DNA from: Aspidapion aeneum | Taxonomy: Eukaryota > Arthropoda > Insecta > Coleoptera > Brentidae | NCBI GenBank assembly: GCA_963576565.1 | Contig: OY755038.1 | Span: 174,327,287 to 174,391,286 of the forward strand | DNA length: 64,000 nt | Reading direction: 5' to 3' | Shown: one piece after another, positions 1 to 10,472 of the stretch | How positions within the stretch are numbered: position 1 is the first letter of the stretch | How the letters are laid out: each line of letters starts with the position of its first letter | Notes under the pieces: model-generated | What the model was told of the DNA's origin: nothing | The model's database searches: none | The model's input: the letters and a program-made list of their open reading frames with translations, nothing else | Translations under genes and position numbers: made by a program

Positions 1-566
1 AGCCTCATATGCAATATGATAATTGCTGTCAGATAACGGAATTGTTTTTACCAGACTAAGTGCTTCGTTAGTCACTGAACTACGTAAGTGCTAAAACTTT
101 TCTATATCGCTCAAGTCGCTATCATGAATCATGACCTTATAGAGGTCAAACCAATGTTGCCAATTCTTATAGTTGCCATCGAAACTAGTTAACTTGGGTA
201 AAGGAAAAGATCTAGAATTTGACCTAGGGCTATTGGCAGAAGTATTTAGTGAAACGAAATTAGTATTGCTGGCTCGAACAATATCATAATAAATGCCACG
301 ACATTCATAAAAAAGTAAATCGAATCTTTTTCTTATGTTGTCCTGCTCATTAAAATCGAGTTCCAACTCCTCGAGGGATCCGATGATTTGGTTATGAGAC
401 TCGTAAAACTTGATGACATTCGTCATTATCCTCATACCTAGATTTGAAGAGGAACTGGAACGAAGAGTCTGCCTTCGCCTGTTTTCGCGACCTCATTCGA
501 TTCGGTTATTTGATTTACACAAATAGCACGCTTGTCTAGCAATAATGTCTTTTTTGGTTTTGACAT
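1..566 (-). pseudogene. BEL/Pao-type gag fragment, broken
   Basis: The main open stretch runs from 435 down to 91 and encodes 114 residues. It ends with a segment containing FPLPKLTSFDGNY and KNWQHWFDLYKVMI, which matches the Gag-like domain (DUF1759 type) of BEL/Pao retrotransposons, the structural protein that packages the element's RNA. The same frame continues past a TAG at about 91-93 with HLRSSVTNEALSLVKTIPL to the window edge, so the gene is cut by one in-frame stop and then truncated by the window. A candidate ATG at 566 opens a short frame (MSKPKKTLLLDKRAI) that is out of phase with the main frame, implying a frameshift near 440-450. The rest of the element lies left of the window. 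The family call is confident; the exact start is not. Confidence 0.75.
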
Positions 567-811
567 TTTGATTTTGAAAATTACCTTTTTTTAAAAACCA
601 AAGATTTGTTAAAACTTCTAAAACGCTTTAAAAATCCAATTTTAGTTCATAAAATGAAAGAAAAATCAATTAATAAAAATTTCATTAAATTAAAGAATTT
701 TTAATTTATTCCAATTATTTATTAATTAGTAAATTTTAATTAAGGTTGTTTGTACTAACTATCCTCTGATATTACCAACTACCAAACTAGTAAAGAAAAA
801 AAGTTTTGTGT

Positions 812-880
812 TGAATCAGTCTCGATCCCATGCCCTGCGGATCACGAGTCGAGCGCTATATACCCTATGCTATACGGGTT
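812..880 (-). other. tRNA-like sequence with Pol III A and B boxes
   Basis: On the minus strand, TAGCATAGGGTA (872-861) resembles an A box and GGGATCGAGAC (829-819) resembles a B box. Their spacing agrees with tRNA numbering: if the A-box T is position 8, the B-box GATCGA falls at 53-58. The anticodon loop would read CTCGTGA (anticodon CGT). The anticodon stem has mismatches and the T stem and acceptor stem are poor, so this is not a working tRNA. It could be a tRNA pseudogene or the head of a tRNA-derived SINE; no SINE tail was seen. Confidence 0.35.
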
Positions 881-1610
881 GTTCATAAAATTATCGGAGT
901 CCGGGGTTAAGTATGTCGACCTATGCCGGCAGTGTAACCCAAGTCAAGTAATTCAAACAGCGCGCGCGTGCTTACAATACTGTATTGGTCGACTATACCT
1001 TTTAATTCCATAGGTATATTCGATATTCGATATATAACTCACCCGAGTTGATATTTTTAACACACGTGACTTAACAAAATACGAAAAATCTCGCCGAAAA
1101 CGGAAAATTTTGGAAATTTTTAAGTTTGAAAATTTACAGGATACCTGCTGAAAATGTAAATTGAAAGGAACCGGTTAGAAGGACCATCCAATGAGGGTGC
1201 AAACGTAAGTTGGGTTGAGTTTAGGTTGGCTGGTTCACCACTTACACCACTTATTCGAGAAATACCCAATATTTTGAGATAAGAAATTAAAAAACGTAAT
1301 TGTACAGTCTATTGAAAGGAAATCAGTAAAAACGATGCATATAAAATATCTAAAGTGCACCTACCTTAGTTTACATCTAGTTGCAGTCGTTTTGGTCTCT
1401 TGGAAGATAGGAAAAACGGGAAAATTGTAGCACTCACGGCGTTTCGTGTGCTTCTTGTCGGTTTCCCGATTGCGACTCCTCGCGCAGACTCGCGCGTGTC
1501 TCGGTGCGGGGATAAGTCATATGCATATACCCCGCGAAATTTGAAATGAAAAATAATATTAAAATTTAAAAGTAGCCAAAAGCTGGCAAATAATTCTTGC
1601 ACCAACAGAA
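881..1610. other. No gene seen
   Basis: AT-rich sequence with short GC-richer patches near 955-970 and 1440-1530. Open frames here are short and match nothing I recognise. The 110-codon minus-strand frame at 1366-1698 runs into the neighbouring MITE and is treated as chance. Confidence 0.5.
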
Positions 1611-1617
1611 ATAATAC

Positions 1618-2227
1618 CAGGGCTATCAAAACGGACGGGCCACGATCCTCCACTTTGTTGACGTCACATCCGGGGCTGATTTTTTTTTTGATGGCCACGT
1701 TACGACACAGCTGATTGTCATTAAAATATTGAAGTTGGAATGACGGTTCATGAATATTTGATTTTTTTTAATAAAGCCGTTTTTGAGATTTTTTTAAATT
1801 TATTCTGGCAGAACAAGTTTTTTAAAATATATAGTAATCCCTAATTTTTCATAGCCGCTTCATTAGCTCACACAAAAATTAAGTTTAAACCAGAAGCGAA
1901 AGTGACAATCACAGATGACAAAGTCAAATACATGTCAAATATAACAGTTGGCATGTGGTACATGGCGGGTAATTTGAATTCAAATTAAAGAATGCTAAAT
2001 CTTGAAGATTTTAACCTTTTAATCATGTTGCTTCCTTACAAACCTTTGGTGGAATATCGGGATGGTGTCTGAGAATATTTCACTGAAATTTTGCGGAAAT
2101 CTGTAGTGCCATTTTGAAAATATCATAAAAAAACGTCTGACCTCCCATAAGACCCAATGTAAAATTCAGCCCCGGGAGAACAGCTGATTTTTTTAGGGTC
2201 GTGGCCTCTATTTTTGTGTTGGCCTTG
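1618..2227. mobile_element. hAT/P-like MITE, copy 1 (610 bp)
   Basis: Non-autonomous DNA transposon. It begins CAGGGCTATCAAAAC and its other end, read in reverse complement, begins CAAGGCCAACACAAA. Both ends then share GGCCACGAYCC and further in CCGGGGCTGA, giving imperfect terminal inverted repeats of about 60-70 bp. The 7-bp direct repeat ATAATAC flanks it (1611-1617 and 2228-2234). A second copy of 611 bp lies at 20710-21320 with its own 7-bp duplication. It has no coding capacity. The CA(R)GG start and 7-8 bp duplication fit hAT or P-type elements; which one cannot be settled from the ends alone. Confidence 0.85.
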
Positions 2228-2234
2228 ATAATAC

Positions 2235-3582
2235 ATTAAAAAAAGAAATACATATTTTTGTACGCACTATTAAGATATTAAATACTTGTTTCATTTTAAT
2301 TACAGCTTTGAATACGTTACTTTCAAGTTTTCGAAAGTAAAATGTGTTGCCAAGTAACTTAAGTTTACAGTTTTTGTTTTTTTTTATACACCAAAGGGCA
2401 TTCTTACGCTCAATAAATTTTCATAATGCCCCCAATACTGCCTGCAAGAAATCCGTCCAACTTTTTTGGCGACCAAAACGAAAAAAATCCGTTCATTTTA
2501 AGAATTTTTAGTAATTAACTCAGCCGTGCCCCATAAATGGCCAAGCAATGCCTACAATGCCCCGCTTATGACCGCAATGCCCCGACAACGCCTTTATAAT
2601 GCCTGCAATGCCCCGAAGATATCCGCAATCCAACTACTTTGTACCCTAAATTACTACACCGATCCACCTCTCGGGAATGGCGCGACGCACGCTGCAAACA
2701 AGAAAAAAACATAAAATCCCGGTTTTGCATCTTCAGGAGTTGGTTACTTTACTTATATCTAGCGAAGCTCAAGAAGGATTTTGGCGGAGAATATGTGGGG
2801 ATGTATTCTAGATGATAAGGAATAAGCTCGCAGCTATTTTTATTAGGTGATTTCCTTATTTGACTTGACTTAAATCACAAATTATATTTATCGAGACAAA
2901 TTATCAGCCTTAAAGAAGAAAATTAAGTTTTCAATTACCTTCATAGAAAAGTAAAATAGTAAACTCGATATAAAATATTTTCCACTCTTATATGATTTTC
3001 TGCAAGAAAACGAATCGGAACTTTTAAATAAAATTAGAAATCCCCTCATTGCACCCTTGGTAAAACACGCTGCAGAATTTTTTGTCAAGATTACTTCCTA
3101 AACAAGAATAATGACATCAAATAGGTAAAAATTATTATATCATTAGAAATCATCCTTTGATGTTTACCTACAATTCCTAAAGACAAGCATAAATATTTAA
3201 AATTCATCCATTGGTTTAAAACATATGTACGTATGCCCACTTTCTTAATGTCATTTTATTTTTAACAAATTTGTAAAATAAATAGAAACAGTGCTTTGTT
3301 TGGCAATACCATGGTATGGTATTAAACAAGTATAATAATTTGTAAAAAGATTTCAGAGTTTTTAAAGCCTGCTCCGGGCTTTCTAGGCGAGTTTAAATAA
3401 TTTTAAAGTGACATTAAAAAAACGGGTGAACGTATATTTTACTGTCTCTTACTATTAACAAGTTTATCAGTTGCTGATTGGAGTAAATACCCTGAAAACC
3501 TCTCTCAATATTGCACCAAATTTAGATCAAGATTGGGTACAGCACCAGATAGATTAGATTTATACAACTGTGAGACATAATA
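2235..3582. other. No gene seen
   Basis: AT-rich DNA. Around 2425-2625 there are loosely repeated AATGCCC-type words, but the period is irregular. No open frame here resembles a known protein. Confidence 0.5.
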
Positions 3583-3589
3583 CTTATAA

Positions 3590-3777
3590 CAGTGGCGCAC
3601 CCAGGAATATGTCTTGGGGGGGGCCCGAGGCCTCTTGGGGGGGGGGGAGGGGGGCGAAGCCTCATGATGTCCAATTTTAAGCTTTTTTTTGTGTTTTTTC
3701 ATGAAAAATGTGCAAAATTCGTAAAAAAAATCTAAGGCTTGGGGGGGCCCGGCCCCCCCCCCGTGGGTGCGCCTATG
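3590..3777. mobile_element. Short hAT-like MITE (188 bp) with G/C tracts
   Basis: The left end is CAGTGGCGCACCCAGG and the right end in reverse complement is CATAGGCGCACCCACGG. The flanks carry the 7-bp repeat CTTATAA (3583-3589 and 3778-3784). Inside the termini are long G runs on the left and C runs on the right. A related, more decayed copy lies at 46382-46577 with the same internal order (CGAAG, CCTCATGA-like, TTCATGAAA, AAAAAATCT). Non-coding. Confidence 0.8.
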
Positions 3778-4275
3778 CTTATAACAAAACCCATAAAACG
3801 GTTTTATTCATTACATTAAAAGTAAGAGCGAATATTCTTCGTATACGAAAAAATTACTTTTGCAAAGCTTAAAACTGTTTAAGCAATTTTTAAAGGTTTG
3901 GAAAAATAGCAAAGTGTGGTAAAATCAGAAAGTGGCTATTACCTCATAAGTATGCTGCCGTCCCAAAGAAAAAAGCGACATCTAGAAACTTTACATTTTG
4001 AGAAAGTAGGTTTAGAGTTTTATTGTTTTTTAATGTCCTATAATTTTGAAATAAAAATTAAACAAAATAAAACTACATCATTTTTATATCAAAATTATAA
4101 GACAATAAAAATGTATAAAACTTTAAATCCATTTTTCTCAGAACATAAAATTTCTACATGCGGTTTTCTTTTTAGGGAAGTATATATAACTACAGTGGTA
4201 CAAGATATAGTGATCAGTGCTGATGGTGATCGAGTTCAAAATAGTTAAAAAAACTTGCTTCGATTTCAAAAAATG

Positions 4276-4276
<1 letters not shown>

Positions 4277-4365
<89 letters not shown>
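4277..4365. repeat. (TA)n microsatellite
   Basis: About 44 uninterrupted TA dinucleotides, abutting the E-family repeat fragment at 4366. Confidence 0.95.
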
Positions 4366-4367
<2 letters not shown>

Positions 4368-4440
4368 TGGCGTTTCAGATATTTTAAAATTTGTTGTCGC
4401 GCCGTCTGTCTGTCTGTAAAAATAAGTAAAATTCACCAGA
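4366..4440 (-). repeat. E-family repeat fragment (copy E3)
   Basis: Read on the minus strand it gives CAGACAGACAGACGGCG, then GCGACAACAAATTTTAAAA and TCTGAAACGCCAAGATA. This corresponds to the 3' half of the repeat at 12433-14863 and to 27570-27906. Only about three CAGA units are present here. Confidence 0.65.
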
Positions 4441-5099
4441 CATAAGCCAAAAAAAAAGTGTAGGATAGGATCACGTATACTTAGGTGTCCATAAAATGGC
4501 AGAGTATATTTATTAATAAACCGGTTTCCATCTCATTGAAAATATGACACTTTGTGTAGCTAAAGGAAATACATATATTTATCGGCGTTTTTTTGTTGCA
4601 CTTGTATATGACAGAGACTGCTGAATGGATATAGCAATCTGGTATTGATGATTTGACACCGCAAACCCTTACTGCTTTCCTGGTGGTAACATTTAATATT
4701 TACGAAAAATGACGCTTTAGATGAACAGATAAAAACACGAAAAAATTTATAGAGTACAATGTACATGTACAATATACTATTTATGCGAAATTTTGATACA
4801 AAAGGAATCGTCTAATAAAATTTTTAAAGGATTACGGTACCTGTAGAAATATTATTCACTATTAATTTGTAAAAAGTAGGTATAATACTAGTATGGAAAT
4901 TGTGGAAAAAAGTGGCATTCAGTTTGCGTATTGTCTAATTTTTGTTTTCTTTGTCTGGCTAAGAAATCTTTTTTAATACACTTTATCGAGTATTTCAGCG
5001 ATATATGATCCCTGATCCCCCTCCTAGGTATGGCCATGCATACCCATTTAACAAAAAAGTGAGAGAGTTATTTTGAGATTCAAGAGGCAATTATTAATA

Positions 5100-5375
5100 G
5101 GGACCTATTGCAATAAAGTCAGGCACAAATTGTGCCGGGCACTATATTGACAGTTTCGCATTTAAAACTGACAGTTGATCTTTCAAAATTGACATACCAA
5201 AGTTGAATTTATAAATCCAGTCGTTTATTTTCCATTAATGGGGTCATCACTATTAATTCTAGCTCTTATAATACACAATGGCCTAATTTTGAAAGAAGAC
5301 AGCTGTTCTTATAATGCGAAAGTGTCAATATAGTGCCCGGCACAATTTGTGCCTGGCACTATTGCAATAGGTCCC
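5100..5375. mobile_element. MITE with ~60-bp terminal inverted repeats (276 bp)
   Basis: The ends are near-perfect inverted repeats beginning GGGACCTATTGCAATA and continuing through GGCACAAATTGTGCC (itself a palindrome) to TATATTGACA. The flanks carry TAATA on both sides (5095-5099 and 5376-5380), consistent with a 5-bp duplication or a TA-type target. The inner ~150 bp is unique and non-coding. Superfamily undecided. Confidence 0.8.
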
Positions 5376-5884
5376 TAATAATTCTTAAGAATCATTACTG
5401 GAGTGGTTATGAAAAAAAAACAATATTCAATATCAAAAACAAAAACATTTTCGAACAAATGCTTAAGAATTCATTAATTACCTATTAGATTTTTTTTTAA
5501 ATCTTTATTTAATACTACTTTTATACCAAGGATTTAACGTGCTTAAGTGATTATGTGAGTCGAACAAATTTTTAATGCTATGAGTCATGGCTACGCTATA
5601 GTACTGTATTATAAGAACACCCCTAAAATTTAACAGTGATTGTCCATGAAGTTTCCGGTGATGGTTAAAACAATATAAAAGAGCACGCTCTTCATTCACC
5701 AGACGTACTCAAAATAAAAACTATTAATGCAGATGCGGCACTTGAAGGACTTTTAGATGGCATAGCGTTAAGTTACAAGACACCTAAAGATCCTTCATGT
5801 CTGGTACAGTCTGTAAAATTGATTACGAAAACAGATGTTGCTATAATCAAGCCAATATTAAAAGGAAAAAGACTTAATAGCCAA

Positions 5885-6857
5885 TATATATAGCGAAGCA
5901 ACAATATCAATCAAAATCCACGAAGGAACCAAGCCAATCCACATAAGAAGAGGTGTCAGCCAGAGTGATACAATATCCCCTAAACTATTTAACCAAGCCC
6001 TAGAAGATGTTTTTAAAAACAGATTGGGAAGAAATAGTCATCAAAGTAAACGGGCAATACTTGAACCACCTAAGATAGGCTGATGAAATTAATAATAATA
6101 ATAATAGATAAGAAAGAAGAACTGCTAAAAATGCTGGAGTTACTGGATACAAAAGCTAAAAATATAGGCTTAAGTATGAACTGCACAAAAACTAAAGTCA
6201 AAACAACCACAGATGAGGATATAACGATCAGAATAAACCAACAGAAAATAAAACAAGTAGAGGAATCTATATACCTGGGACAAATTATTAAATTAAAAAA
6301 GGAAAACCAAACGGCCGGCGGCTGAAATCAAGAGACTAGTAAGATTGGCCTTGGCAGCATTCGGTAAATAAAGCTACATATTAAAAAATAAAAAATATCC
6401 TCAGTACCTCAAAACGAAAATGTATAACCAATGTATCCTTCCTGTACTTACCTATGGATCCCCGACCTGGACACTTACAAAATCAAACATGGATAAGGTA
6501 ACAAAAGTCCAAAGATCAACGGAAAGACAAATGTTACATGTAAAGCTAACAGATAGAAAAAGGAATGAATGGATAAGAAATAAAACAAAAGTAAAAGATG
6601 TCAGAGGAGAAGTAGCAAAATTAAAATGGAAATTTTCCAGTCATATTATCAGACAGAAAGATGAACGATGGAATAAATGTATTGTAAACTGGAGACCTTG
6701 GAAAAATAAAAGAAGTAGGATAAGGCCCCAAGTGAGATGGACGGAAGATTTGAAGAGACATACAGGAGCTAGATGGATGAACACGGCGACAGAAAAAAGA
6801 ATGGAAGATATTGGGGGAGACCTATATCCTTGCCTTTTTAAAACATTGTATTTATAA
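5885..6857 (+). pseudogene. RTE-like LINE reverse transcriptase, 3' fragment, broken
   Basis: Several frames together cover the second half of a non-LTR reverse transcriptase. The order is KIHEGTKPIHIRRGVSQSD (RT palm approach), a corrupted catalytic box near 6075 (HLR-stop-ADEI instead of an FADD-type motif), then QQKIKQVEESIYLGQI. After this come YNQCILPVLTYGSPTWTLTK, QRSTERQMLHVKLTDRKRN and a W-rich tail ending near RWTEDLKRHTGARWMN. This order is typical of the RTE group widespread in insects. Breaks seen: a frameshift near 6025, a TAG at the catalytic box, an (AAT)n stretch of five units just after it that shifts frame, a frameshift near 6322, and a TAA near 6368. The 5' part (endonuclease) and the 3' tail are missing. 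The longest intact frame is 6420-6857 (145 residues). Confidence 0.8.
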
Positions 6858-7714
6858 TATAATAATATAGTCCGAAATGCAGAAACGCTAGAACGATTCC
6901 TGCGGCCAATTACTAAACCCACCATGCTTCGACTCAAACTAATTGGGTTTCCTAACTGAAGCCGAGGCTGAGAAAGAGACCGCCCGTAACCGTGCCTCAC
7001 ATAAATCTAATTAAAATGACTTGAAGTGAATTTTACCTAATTCTAGTATAGGTTTAATATGACCCAACTAGAGGGTTAGATATTGGTATTCAATCAATTA
7101 AGTTTTTTATGGGAGAAACTGACTCTAAAATGTTTCAACGTGGTTATGTAAATATCTGCTGTGAAAAAGGTAGTAATTTAGACTCTTGACGAAATTGATG
7201 GCTGACACTTAGAATCTCTCTCAAAACTCTGAATTTACTCGAAATTAAGAAAAATATATGCTTGACTAAAAAACCAACTGTAATATATGAATATCTTATG
7301 TGTGCATGTAATTATATTTGCATTATCAATTAGGTAGGTATCTTTATTTGGGGTATCATTTTACATTCCTAGCCACAAAACGTGCTTGCCAATCAAGCTT
7401 TCCTATTTTTTAACTAAAAAAGTAAATGCTTAAATCATTTTATGGTTACAACAGGAAATTTGATCCTAATCTTTTTGTCAGCTTCTTGAGTAATAAAATT
7501 AGGATATTGAAGGAAAAGGCTTAAGGTCCAAATACCTTTTTTAGATTTTAGTGAGAATTCAATCTGTGACTGATACTTAAGTACACAGCTAATTTTTTTC
7601 ATTTGTATCAATGTATTTCAAATTCAGAAGAAAATTTATTAAATATTTATATATAGAGCACATAATCTGTTTTAACTTATTTAAAAACAATATAAAATAA
7701 TAATAAAATTTATG
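6858..7714. other. No gene seen
   Basis: AT-rich sequence between the LINE fragment and the A-family repeat. A slightly GC-richer patch at 6880-7000 follows the LINE stop. No credible open frames. Confidence 0.5.
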
Positions 7715-7831
7715 ACCGCAATGGCTAGAGAAGGTATTGTTTTCGATGAAAAATTTTTTTTTTAGATAACGCCGAAAATGTGTTATTTGGGTGTATTTTG
7801 ACCTATCCTATCAATATCGTCGTGACGTCTG

Positions 7832-7882
<51 letters not shown>

Positions 7883-8285
7883 TTTTTTCTGTCTGTAGCA
7901 CGATGGCTCCTTAACCCCTAAACCGAGTTTCATACATTTTTTAAGAAAAATAGTGTTCGACACTCTAACAAGCTGATTAATTTTTGGTGAGAATCCATTG
8001 ATGCTAAGGACAGATTTTTGACAATTAAACAATTTAAAAAATGCTAACTTTTATCGGACATCGCATCAATATGCGCTTTTCGGAATATAGTAGACTACAT
8101 TTTGCTCAATAATTTCTGTTATAACCAAAAACTTCGTAGAGGCATTAGTTTCCGAGATATTTATAAAAAGTGTTTTCAAGGCTGACTATCATAGCTTCAC
8201 TTGTGCTAATAGGCTACCTAGGAAGGTATCAGATCCGTCATTGATCCATTTATTTAAAAATAATAAACAGTAATAAAAATTTACA
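7715..8285 (+). repeat. A-family dispersed repeat, copy A1, with microsatellite
   Basis: One of four copies of a ~500-bp repeat in this window (others: 8300-8367 plus 18182-18631, 23698-24122, 56880-57285). Shared landmarks in order: GCAATGGCTAGAGAAGGTA; AATGTGTTATTTGGGTGTA; TTTTGACCTATCC; a CA/TG microsatellite; an ACCGA and AAATTTT(C)AGG-type segment; GTGTTCGA(C/T)ACT; and an end with CTAGGAAGGTA then GATCCATTTATTT. The start and end both contain TACCTTCCTAG or its complement. No coding capacity. Probably a non-autonomous transposon that carries its own microsatellite. Confidence 0.7.
7834..7880. repeat. (TG)n microsatellite
   Basis: About 23 TG units inside A-family copy A1, at the position where copy A2 has (CA)n and copy D has shorter TG-rich sequence. 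Confidence 0.95.
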
Positions 8286-8299
8286 ACAACATTTTCTAA

Positions 8300-8367
8300 A
8301 GATATATATAAATTAAAAATAAATTGATCCATGATGAATCTGTACCTTCCTAGCCCATTTGCACACT
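8300..8367 (-). repeat. A-family repeat copy A2, part 1
   Basis: On the minus strand this reads CTAGGAAGGTACAGATTC then GGATCAATTTATTTTTAA, the terminal segment of the A-family repeat. It is separated from the rest of the copy (18182-18631) by the gypsy element. The four bases CACT at 8364-8367 are repeated at 18182-18185. Confidence 0.75.
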
Positions 8368-8587
8368 AGTTATACGACCGACGTCGACCTTACCTGGAAT
8401 CATCTAGAGAAACCCGACTACCTCTAAACCTACCGGAGATGAGGAGTTGCATTTCAGTTCATTTGTTGTAAACGTTTTTACTTTTAGTATTCTTAAGTCT
8501 ATTATTGTACTCGCATCAATAAACACACAGTCAACGGAGTTCGAAGTTTCAAACGCATCGCGATCGGCTTATTCGGTTTCTATAACT
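8368..8587 (+). repeat. Gypsy 5' LTR
   Basis: Shares AGTTATACGACCGACGTC and about 150 bp with the 3' LTR at 17973, including CTACCTCTAAACCTACCGG and GTACTCGCATCAATAAA (polyadenylation signal). After the AATAAA the two LTRs are hard to align, so the 3' boundary near 8587 is approximate. Confidence 0.8.
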
Positions 8588-8791
8588 TTTGGTGATTGGC
8601 GATTAGCAGTATGGATTTTACAAAATTGAAAATCCCAGTCCATCGAAGACCTGTGAAGCACAATCATCGGGAACTAGAACAGCATCGTCTAGTTTCGCAA
8701 GGATAAGGACTTTTGTGAGGACAAAATCGCCTAGCAGAACCTTGTACTTATAGAGGAATGACCACCTTCGCTGTTTACCTGCTTATGTAAG

Positions 8792-10179
8792 TTGCAATTT
8801 ATGTCTGATTCCGACGATCAAGTAGATATAATTGAGTGGCTCAAAAATATAAGACTTGAAACCAACCTTCCTCAAAACTTAAACGCGCAAAGTTCTTCAT
8901 TCAGTAATCCTTCTCAAACATTGCAGGCGCGCGAATCTCCGCAATTCGATTTTTTGTCAGCTTCTAAAGAAAGCCAGACCTTTCTAACAAATTTGATAAA
9001 AAGTGAAAATTCTAAAATGAGTTCTCAAATCTCAATTGCGTACCCAAATTTGACGGCAATCCGAATGATTTATATAGTATTTGTGACAAAATTGTAGAAA
9101 CATTTTTAAATACAACCGACGCGGGATGTTTTCAAAATATTTATTTGTTGAACTCGTTAATAGGAAAACTCGACGGCGAAGCAAGCACTGTCGTAAATAT
9201 TGATTCATCGACTTCTTGGGCCGATATTAAAAACACCCTTATTCGAAATTTTTCCGACCAAAGAGACGACATTGCTCTTACAAAAGATCTATGCTCATTA
9301 AAACAAGATTCAAATGAAAGTTACACACAATTTTATAACAGAGTTTTACACGCTCTTAATTTGCTCTCCTCGTACATAAACACCCACATAGGCACTGAAG
9401 AAAATAGAAAGTCACGAATTGATTTTTGTAAAAACCTTGCACCTAAGACATTTTTGTCACGTTTAATTGACACAGATTTGGCACGAGCCATCCGATCCAT
9501 GACGCCTCACGATCTAACAACAGCCTTGCAATATGTCACCGATGAAATGAATAGTTCCTATCTGAAACAAAACGTGTCATTGCCTCAAACTCAAAGATTT
9601 TTCTCTCTTAGACCAAGTTCCATACAATATAATGCTTGTGCACCAAGTCGTTTTTTTAGACAACCGCCGATAACATTTAGGCCTCAGTCTTTTTATCCTC
9701 GACCGGCGTACAGACCACAACAAAGATTTGCTACAAATAGTCAAGTTTTTAGGCCACAAAACATAGTTCGCTCCCAACAAATTCTCCAAAAAGCCTTACC
9801 GCCGCCCACACCTATGTCAATATCTACACGCAATAGTTCAAAAATAACGCCAAATAGCAGCTATTATAAACATAATAACTACCAACCAAGCACTTCACAA
9901 ATGCAAAAAATGGAAGTGGAACAAATGTATAATACCGAAGTCAACCAACTTTCTCAATATGATCAAACTGTTACAGATCAGTATCACAATGAATATTACC
10001 AACAAAACGGTTACTACCCCGAGGATAATCAATTTTGCCCCTCGGAACGTTTGGATAATTGCCAAATTTTAACATCCGAGTCCAGTGATAATGATTTTTT
10101 AGTATACAACGCAAACGAGCAAATCGATTTAGATGCCGTAAATTTTACAGAGGTCCTCAGTCGGGACAGCAAACTATAA
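8792..10179 (+). pseudogene. Gypsy gag (structural polyprotein), frameshifted
   Basis: The first frame, 8792-9097, begins at a TTG-context start (in-frame MSDSDDQVDIIEWL) and is acidic. After about 9045 the reading continues in a different frame (KFDGNPNDLYSICDKI), joining the 344-residue frame 9145-10179. The second part has the capsid-like stretch WADIKNTLIRNFSDQRDD and CSLKQDSNESYTQFYNRV typical of gypsy-group Gag. It is followed by a long Q, N, Y, P-rich tail with no CCHC zinc knuckle, which is normal for this group. Gag coats the element's RNA in cytoplasmic particles. One frameshift between the two parts disables it. Confidence 0.8.
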
Positions 10180-10202
10180 CACCGCAAGAAATACCCTTTA
10201 AT

Positions 10203-10472
10203 ATGAATAGCTCCAGTGAGCTACCATACATTATATTTCCGGAACACAACCTAAAAATACTAATCGACAGCGGCTCGACAAGGTCATTTTTAGATCCAAA
10301 TATAACAAAAAAATTGTACCCGAACCACATAAAAAAAGATCCTTTTGTAGTCTCAACAGTATTTCAAAAGTCCGCTCATCAGTTTAGTGCGCATCTACCC
10401 TGCTCAAAATTATTTAATTTGCCAAAAGCCCAAAATCTAAAAATTTTTTTGTTTAAATTTCACGATTTTTGA
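10203..10472 (+). pseudogene. Gypsy aspartic protease region
   Basis: Encodes about 89 residues with the retroviral-type active site LKILIDSGSTRSFLD near residues 20-34 (catalytic D in DSGS). It would cut the Gag-Pol polyprotein. The frame ends in TGA after FKFHDF and the following sequence resumes in another frame (LNGLIGID from 10469), so a single-base change separates protease from reverse transcriptase. The Gag frame stops at 10179, shortly before this region, as expected for a gag-pol boundary in this group. Confidence 0.75.

Larger units (their letters stand above)
3785..5094. other. No gene seen apart from repeats
   Basis: AT-rich stretch holding the TA microsatellite and the E-family fragment listed separately. 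The 110-codon plus-strand frame at 3916-4248 is low-complexity (F, Y, K, I rich) and matches no family I know. Confidence 0.5.

Noticed and set aside
1366..1698. 110-codon minus-strand frame
   Set aside because: It crosses the left boundary of a MITE with a defined target duplication, so it cannot be an ancient gene, and it has no domain similarity.
3505..3702. Minus-strand frame with PPSPPPKRPRAPP
   Set aside because: Produced by G runs at the end of the hAT-like MITE; not coding.
8590..8610. Gypsy primer-binding site at TGGTGATTGGCG
   Set aside because: Position after the 5' LTR is right, but I could not match it to a particular tRNA end, and the LTR boundary itself is uncertain; not listed as a feature.
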